Shown piece after piece: positions 58,399-64,000 of a DNA stretch of 64,000 nt. The notes below the pieces were generated by a model. That model was not told the DNA's origin. It made no database searches and saw nothing but the letters and a program-made list of their open reading frames with translations. Position numbers and translations under genes: made by a program. Each line of letters begins with the position of its first letter. The stretch's first letter is position 1. Origin of the DNA: Iris pallida (taxonomy: Eukaryota; Streptophyta; Magnoliopsida; Asparagales; Iridaceae); NCBI GenBank assembly GCA_029216955.1, contig JANAVB010015600.1, positions 27,836,352 through 27,900,351 of the forward strand, in the 5' to 3' direction.

Positions 58399-59987
58399 AA
58401 TCGTATATTCAGATGCAAGTCCGGAGCCAAGGCATATATTATTTGCACTACACTTTCATCTCTGGGACGTCATAAATATTTTCAACTTTTTACTTCCTAT
58501 GCTCTGCTCTCTTTTTTTCTTGGGGGTACAAGTTAATCATTTAAGAATTCTATGCCTTCAAGACATAATAGGCATGACTGAGAATTTTGATAGGTCTTGT
58601 ACATTGCTAAATTTTGACAATCCTCCATTCTCCTAATGTTTTGTTTATGTTCTGAAGCTTCAAATTTCTATTAATGGAGTTTGAATATATCGTCCTAAAT
58701 ATTTTATTTTTGTTCCGAAGTTAAAATATTCTTTAATGGAGTTTGAAACTTTGGGAATAGTGCCTTAGTGGATTTATTTTACAAGAAAAACATAACAAAA
58801 TATGCATTACACATGAAATCTAAAAATCTAGAGAGAAAAAAAAAAAGATTGTGTAGGTTTTTTGGTTCTCGTCATCTCCACCATCAATTGCTGCAAGATT
58901 TAATGTCTAGGGTTTGGAGAGGAGGGTTTGGAGATGTGGAGGTTTGTTTTGATTAGAATTGGTATAAGGCTAGGTTTAGGGATAATTTGGGTTTATGAGG
59001 TGTGTTGCCTCTAAGAAAAAGTGTGTTGTGCCAAAATGTATAATGGAGTTTAGTTGTGTTGCCTCCAAAGCTGCAACGTGCTCGAGAGATGAAAGTGTAG
59101 TGCCAACACCGGTCCAGAAATAAATGTTGGGAGTATTGGAGGAAGGATGCAAGTTAGTAGTATATAGGATGGTCTGTTGGGAATTTTGTACTCTGTTATG
59201 TACTCGTTAATGCTAGAATTTTGCATTAGTTGTGATGCAAATTTTGTAGTTCTTTGCTACGTTTAGCCCAAACTCAAAACCTGAGTCCGACAGGTAGGAC
59301 TGACCGAGCTCATGGAAATCCGAGACAGCCAGAGATGGGATTTCCATACATAATGTAAGGAAAAAAAAATCATATATATATAAACCGCATATAAAAAAAT
59401 AAGAAAAAACTTTTATAGAAAAATTAACAAATTTTTTTTGGGATCTCTAAAAATGGCCAAAAATCAGAGGGCCGACGTACGCCTCCCTATAGTGCCAGCC
59501 CTGCCATGCCTAGCCGTCTCAAGACATTTAGGGGGCCTAGACAAATCATTTAACTGTGGCCCTTTATTTTTTTAAAAATTAAGTAAATTTAAATTTTTCT
59601 ACCTTTTTAGATGCCAAGGTACTAATTAAGTCTTATATTCAATATTTTGTAAAATATCACTTTCGATGGATATAGTCGCTAATCCACTTAATCTTTCTTC
59701 TTACAGGTCGGATTCAGTTTTGCTTTGTTCAAAAATGTCAGGAACCAGCATAAAAATCATCAAAGCACACCTGTGTACCCATGCCAAACTACTGATTCTA
59801 CTTTTACCATCATTCTTTATCCTGAAATATATAACGTTTCTGATTCACATCATTCAAACGCATAGACTCAAGCAGAAGCACCATACAAGCAAAACTACTA
59901 CAGGACTCACACATGCTGTTTGGACATCTTCTCCCTTGCAATTTACTTACTTTGAAGAAACAAATATACTCCTAATATATATTATTT
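58399..59987. other. AT-rich flank, no gene recognised
   Basis: 1.6 kb between Copia-1 and the Pack-MULE-like element. It holds a two-copy degenerate repeat (about 58635-58752, unit ending tttaatggagtttgaa), A-rich and (TA) runs and short ORFs (58352-58636, 59666-59989 plus) without recognisable domains. I call nothing coding. Confidence 0.5.
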
Positions 59988-61164
59988 GAGAAATTTTGAG
60001 TAGCACCCCACTTGATTTATCCTTATTTAAGGTGCACCCCACCACTTTACACAAATGAAAACTACTCCCCACTTTTGACGGATTCCGTCTGTATTGGACG
60101 GTCAACTGGGTTGACTTAATTTTTTTGACAAAAATACCCCCGTGTTGTCTTCTTCCCCGTGGACCTCGCCGACGCCCCCCGTCCGACCTCGCCGACGCTC
60201 CCGCCCGACCTCGCCGCTGCCATCCCCCTCCCCGACCTCGCCGATGGCCACCCTCTCATCTGCCACCACCACCACCACCATCATCTCTGCCACCACCATT
60301 TCTACCATCATCACCACCACACCACCACCAACAACCCCCTTCAACGTCCGAAACCCCGCTCCCCGGCGACGCTGCCCCCCTCCCCCCGCCGCCGGCGACG
60401 CTGCCCCCTCCCCCGCGCCTCTGCCCCCCTCCCCCCGCCGCCGACGACGCTGCCCCCCTCCCCTGCGCCTCCGCCCCCGCTCCCCCCCGCGCCCTCGTCC
60501 CGCACGGCACTGGCAGAGCATCGGCGAGGTCGGGGGTGCAACGGCGAGGTCAGGGAGGGGGAGCGACGAGGTCGGGGGGGAGGAGGGGCAGCGAGGTCGG
60601 GGAGGGGGAGGGGGAGGGGGAGGGGGAGGGGGGCAACGACCACCCACCGGCCGACGGTTATAAATTGGCCTCCTCGTTTTTGTCCCCTTCATTCCTCCAT
60701 TCTAGGTGAAGCCCTGTCCGTTTTGCTCCTCGTCCATCTTTCCTTCTTCCTTCTGGTGATCGAAGATCGGCCATGGCGATTCCATCCGTTGGCGGCGCCT
60801 AGGCAGCTCTTGACGTCTTCTTCCTTCCTCAACCGCTCATGGAGCTCGGCCATGGCAGTTCTGTAGACACAGCATCTCCCCGCCGCGGCCTTGGCTATCC
60901 GATCAATAACGACAAGGAGATCGATCATCTCCGGCAGTATGATCGTCTTCCCCGACGGTTCGTGGTGGCGATCTCCCCACTTTTGAATTTAGCTTTGATG
61001 ATGAGGAAGACGAGGGTATTTTGGTCAGAAATTTTTAGTCAACCCAGTTGACCGTCCAATATGGACGAAATCCGTCAAAAGTGGGGATAGTTTTCATTTG
61101 TGTAAAGTGGTGGGGTACACCTTAAACAAGGATAAATCAAGTGGGGTGCTACTCAAAATTTCTC
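59988..61164. mobile_element. Pack-MULE-like element with ~150-bp terminal inverted repeats
   Basis: The terminal stretch gagaaattttgagtagcac at 59988 and its complement ending at 61164 begin inverted repeats of about 150 bp that match at roughly 93-95%, reaching the aaaataccc near 60140. The interior (about 60140-61010) is very GC-rich and unlike its AT-rich surroundings. No transposase. Long TIRs around GC-rich non-transposon DNA are characteristic of Pack-MULEs; no clean 9-bp duplication is visible (atattattt left, tatatattt right), so the superfamily is unproven. Confidence 0.7.
60140..60660. other. GC-rich core with opposing GACCTCGCCG arrays
   Basis: Left part repeats gacctcgccg (about 60163-60245); right part repeats the complement cggcgaggtc (about 60513-60600). 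Between are (CCA)n, Pro-coding C-rich runs. A tract of five-G runs (60600-60633) follows, then a TATA-like ttataaatt at 60658-60666. All six frames are open for long distances because of composition, so I do not call a gene. Confidence 0.6.
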
Positions 61165-61373
61165 TATATATTTTCAGATGACTAGACATCAAAATTATTG
61201 CCTGTGTGCCCACAAGGACAGTCGCGGTTTTAGCAAGCATATTTCAGAAATTTCAACTCCCAAACAGTAAGGAACATCATAAAAATGTAAAATCAAGTTT
61301 CCAATCTGATCCCCTTAACATGTGTTCATCTTCAAATCCACCAGTCTCAATCCTTGGGGCATATTTTCCTTAA
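61165..61373 (-). other. 3' flank of bL27m
   Basis: 209 bp between the stop codon and the Pack-MULE-like element; the 3' UTR should lie here. No clear polyadenylation hexamer is seen on the minus strand. Confidence 0.4.
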
Positions 61374-62348
61374 CTAGCACAACTGGCTTCCGTCAGCAGC
61401 CTCCGTAGCAGCAGCAGCAGTGTAGACAGGATGAAGGACATGGCCTTCCTTTGGGTCGACATGAACCCACTTGCGGCCGCTCAGCTTGTGGCGTTCAAAT
61501 CGCACCTGCCCTTCTTTCATGGCAAACAGAGTGTGGTCCTTCCCCATACCAACATAATCACCAGGGTGAAATCGAGTGCCTCGTTGTCGAACGATGATGT
61601 TCCCTGGTATGACTCTCTGCATTTAGCATGTTAATACCTAATCAGATAAAGGCTAAATTACCCTGGTGACACCCCAACTATAGCGCTTGAACGTTTTTTG
61701 CATATTGACTTTCCACTGCTCAATTTTGGCACCCTAACTTCATATAATATTTTTTCTAAAGCACGTCATGTTCAAATTTAGTTGCAAATAAGAGTTCATC
61801 ATGAACAAAACGATATTGTTCTTCATTTAATACAAAAATCAACACATCATCCAACAAAAAACACAACTATTAAGGACCCAAAAATTGACGAAAGGTGTTT
61901 CAAAAGAACAATTTATGAAGTTGGACCAAAATCGAGTAATCAAAAGTTTAATGTGCCAAAAACGCCAATGCACTATAGTTAGGGTGCCATTAGGATAATC
62001 TAATGACAGATAAAAATGAAGAGAGATGCATCGACGAAACGATCACGATCCCAAAGGACTCACCTCTCCTCCAAATTTCTTCACACCCAGAAACTTAGGA
62101 TTAGAGTCACGCCCATTTTTTGTGGATCCCGCAGTCTTCTTGGTGGCCCATCGCCTGAACAGCAAACTCAGCCCCCCGGACGCCTCTGAATACGTCTGCT
62201 TGATATAAACTTAAATGCACCACAGAGAAAATTTCAAGAAGACACGTACGCTAACAGGAAAATTACCAATAGCACCAGTGTAGACGGGAATGTTAGATAT
62301 CGTCTCCCTGAGACTCACACGTCTGCATATTGTTGATAGATTCATCAT
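61374..62348 (-). CDS. Mitochondrial large-subunit ribosomal protein bL27m
   Basis: Spliced minus-strand gene: exon 1 62348-62267, exon 2 62185-62064, exon 3 61616-61374, giving 148 residues. Introns have GT/AG ends (81 and 447 bp), in phase 1 and phase 0. Residues 1-about 42 are Arg/Ser-rich with few acids, as expected of a mitochondrial presequence ([15 protein letters not shown]). The mature part starts near [18 protein letters not shown], the conserved bL27 N-terminus that reaches the peptidyl transferase centre, followed by [24 protein letters not shown] and GRKWVHVDP. It acts in mitochondrial translation. A short Ala-rich C-terminal tail follows. An alternative donor at 62249 with acceptor at 62196 leaves a 54-bp intron, too short for plants. 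Likely intact. An upstream AG at 62365-62366 may end a 5' UTR intron. Confidence 0.85.
61651..62006. mobile_element. MITE-like insertion in bL27m intron 2
   Basis: 356 bp flanked by the 8-bp duplication cagataaa (61643-61650, 62007-62014), with imperfect ~33-bp inverted ends sharing ccc(t/c)aactatag. Eight-base duplication fits hAT; nine (one mismatch) would fit Mutator. Without it intron 2 is 83 bp. Confidence 0.7.
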
Positions 62349-62904
62349 TTTCAAGATGATAAACCTGAATGAAGTTCATAAATGGGAGAAAATTGTGTTA
62401 GAAATGCTGGACTATGATGGGTGATTTAAATGCATGTTTCACTTGTAAGACTCACTATATGAATTATTGCAGGTAAATTTTGTTCAAATGGAGTTTACAT
62501 AACAGGTCCAAAGTTCACACATAATTAACATCATCGTTATCATCCTTGTGTCTTGTCATCGAAGGATTTCCAATGCACGTAACACAAACGTTGACAGCCA
62601 TAACTTTTGATCATGGCATCATGCAAGTTATCTTATGCAACATAGGAACAACTGCTGGTAGACTAAGATTCCAGAAAGAGGAAACAAGATTTCCAAGAAG
62701 TAATTTAATTCAATTCTGACACCAAGAAAGCAGAGAAACAACAGGTTACAAGCTCTCCTATGTATCAATAGAAATACATTGTTAGTATAGACTTCACTCA
62801 GAAAATAGCAAGGATCCCCGACGTACAAAATGGGGTTTCTGTAGTTTTTTAACAATTTAATTGTACTTCTTCTGACCTGTAATGTAACAATGTTATGCAA
62901 GTAA
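62349..62904 (-). other. 5' flank of bL27m up to Copia-2
   Basis: 556 bp of AT-rich sequence that should hold the 5' UTR, perhaps a UTR intron (acceptor 62365-62366) and promoter. No confident TATA box is seen. A retrotransposon LTR begins at 62905. Confidence 0.4.
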
Positions 62905-63708
62905 TGTTGGGAAAGAAACGCGGAAACCTTTCCCCAAACCGGAGAGTACCTGCGAGAGGACCGAGCAATACAACGCACGAACCCAAAAATAGCCACACGA
63001 AAACAATCATGCAGACACAGAGAATTTTTGACGTGGAAACCCTTGCAGGAAAAAACCACGGGACGATCGGAGTCCAACCCTGAGAAGCCTCCACTAATGG
63101 AATAGAAGAATTACACCCTCTACAAACTCCTCCCGATCCAAATCGGATCCCCACAACACTCAGAGATAAGAACAATGATTACAAGGCTACGAAGAGCGAG
63201 AACGACGAGTAGAGATTACCCGAACACGATCTCCTTCGAACAGCGACCTTCAATCCTCCGTCTTCTTCTCCGAAGTTGTAATGGCACTCTTGCCTCCTTC
63301 CTCTCTCAAAAGTTGTGTTTACTTGCGATCATACGATAATGAATTAGGGTTGAGAAAACTCAACTTAACTCCCTAATCCCGCAACCAACCTGAACCGTTG
63401 GATTAGATCCAATGATGAAAACTCATCCTGAAATTCGCTTCAGCCCCCGACGACACAGAGTTCGGCCAGAACTCTGTGTGGGGCAACCAGCACCTACTGG
63501 CCAAACCCTGGAACGGCCAGACCGAGTTCGGCCAGAACTCGGCCTGGGACCGAGTTCGGCCCGAACTCGGATCCCCTGCTTCCAGCAGCTCCAGCAGCAA
63601 CAGCAGCAACTTCGTCGCCTACTTCCCGAGCTTCTTCGACACACGAACGGCGCTCGTCGCACTCCGGGGTCTTCTCCACATAGGTTGGGAACCCCACCCA
63701 CTCCAACA
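62905..63708 (-). repeat. Copia-2 3' LTR
   Basis: 804 bp with ends tgttggga / ctccaaca. It carries gacgtggaaaccc...gggaaaaccacgg-like sequence (63030-63062), frequent in plant copia LTRs. The adjacent 63709-63723 is the complement of a polypurine tract (ggggagatt). The left target duplication would be agtaa (62900-62904). ORFs over the GC-rich half (63412-63800) are not coding. Confidence 0.85.
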
Positions 63709-63725
63709 AATCTCCCCCTTCACAA

Positions 63726-64000
63726 CTATGGGGAGGATGTCGTCATCCCGACGACCTGCCTGCAGTACTCAAACTTCCCCCTTGGTAGAATCTTCGTGAA
63801 CATATCAGCTCCGTTGTCGTCTGTATGCACCTTCTCAAGCTCCGCGTCCTTCTTCTCAACCACATCGCGTATCCAATGATACCGAGTCTCGATGTGCTTG
63901 GACCGGCTATGAAACGTCTGATTCTTCACCAGGTGAATAGCACTCTGACTGTCGCAAAGCAAAGTATACTGCTCTTGCTTCAGTCCCATTTCCTGCAACA
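63726..64000 (-). pseudogene. Copia-2 RNase H end of pol (partial at window edge)
   Basis: Minus-strand frame entering at 64000 and ending at the stop 63726-63728. Shows LLCDSQSAIHL, SRSKHIETRYHWIRD and NGADMFTKILPRGKFEYC, the C-terminal RNase H of Ty1/copia pol (Tork/TNT1-type KHIxxRYHxIR). No break is seen in the visible part; whether the whole element is intact cannot be judged. I mark it as a partial gene. Confidence 0.85.

Noticed and set aside
59666..59989. 107-codon plus-strand ORF beside the Pack-MULE-like element
   Set aside because: AT-rich, no recognisable motif, runs into the TIR; likely chance.
60102..60866. Overlapping ORFs of 170-235 codons, Pro/Arg/Gly-rich
   Set aside because: All frames on both strands are open because of GC-rich simple composition; no domain or splice structure is supported.

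Overview
The window is plant nuclear DNA, almost certainly from an angiosperm. It carries plant-type Ty3/gypsy and Ty1/copia LTR retrotransposons, a plant LINE fragment, a Pack-MULE-like DNA element and one intron-containing nuclear gene for a mitochondrial ribosomal protein (bL27m). The GC-rich Pack-MULE-like cargo hints at a monocot but does not prove it. One host gene is recognised; about 90% of the window is mobile DNA nested up to four levels deep. I assign family labels for use here: A, B and C are Tekay/Del-like chromoviruses with LTRs of about 2.3-3.4 kb; D is a Tat-like element with gag and protease only; E is a non-autonomous LTR element; Copia-1 and Copia-2 are Ty1/copia.

Left block (1-13992): the right end of a B-type LTR (1-405) abuts the start of a minus-strand family C element. 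The C LTR (600-1293 plus 11603-13992) is split by a whole D element (1294-11597, TSD ctgtt). An assembly gap of 13 N lies in the D 5' LTR and is flanked by about 1.04 kb present twice. C itself sits in the gag of the minus-strand Copia-1.

Central block (14397-58398): this is the 5' LTR of Copia-1 split by a 43-kb family A element, A1 (14474-57739, TSD caacc). A1 has been entered three times. A2 is a minus-strand solo LTR (20115-23232, TSD acagt). B1 is a complete element (24408-46342, TSD ttagt) that itself contains a complete minus-strand family A element, A3 (32415-42801, TSD ccagc). The third is a 5'-truncated minus-strand LINE in the A1 3' LTR (48423-56970, 15-bp TSD), which contains E (49125-56098, TSD gacgt). 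Removing each insertion rejoins the interrupted LTR or reading frame, so boundaries and relative order are well supported.

Right block (58399-64000): apparent host sequence. It holds a 1.18-kb element with about 150-bp terminal inverted repeats and a GC-rich core (59988-61164), then the minus-strand bL27m gene (61374-62348, three coding exons, a MITE in intron 2), then the 3' LTR and RNase H end of Copia-2 (62905-64000, running out of the window).

All retroelement reading frames except parts of A3 and D are broken by stops and frameshifts, so most are fossils. The signal I consider most unusual is a short motif, CATGCGGCT, amplified into clusters inside the LTRs of two unrelated lineages (D and A) and also used as a coding repeat in D.
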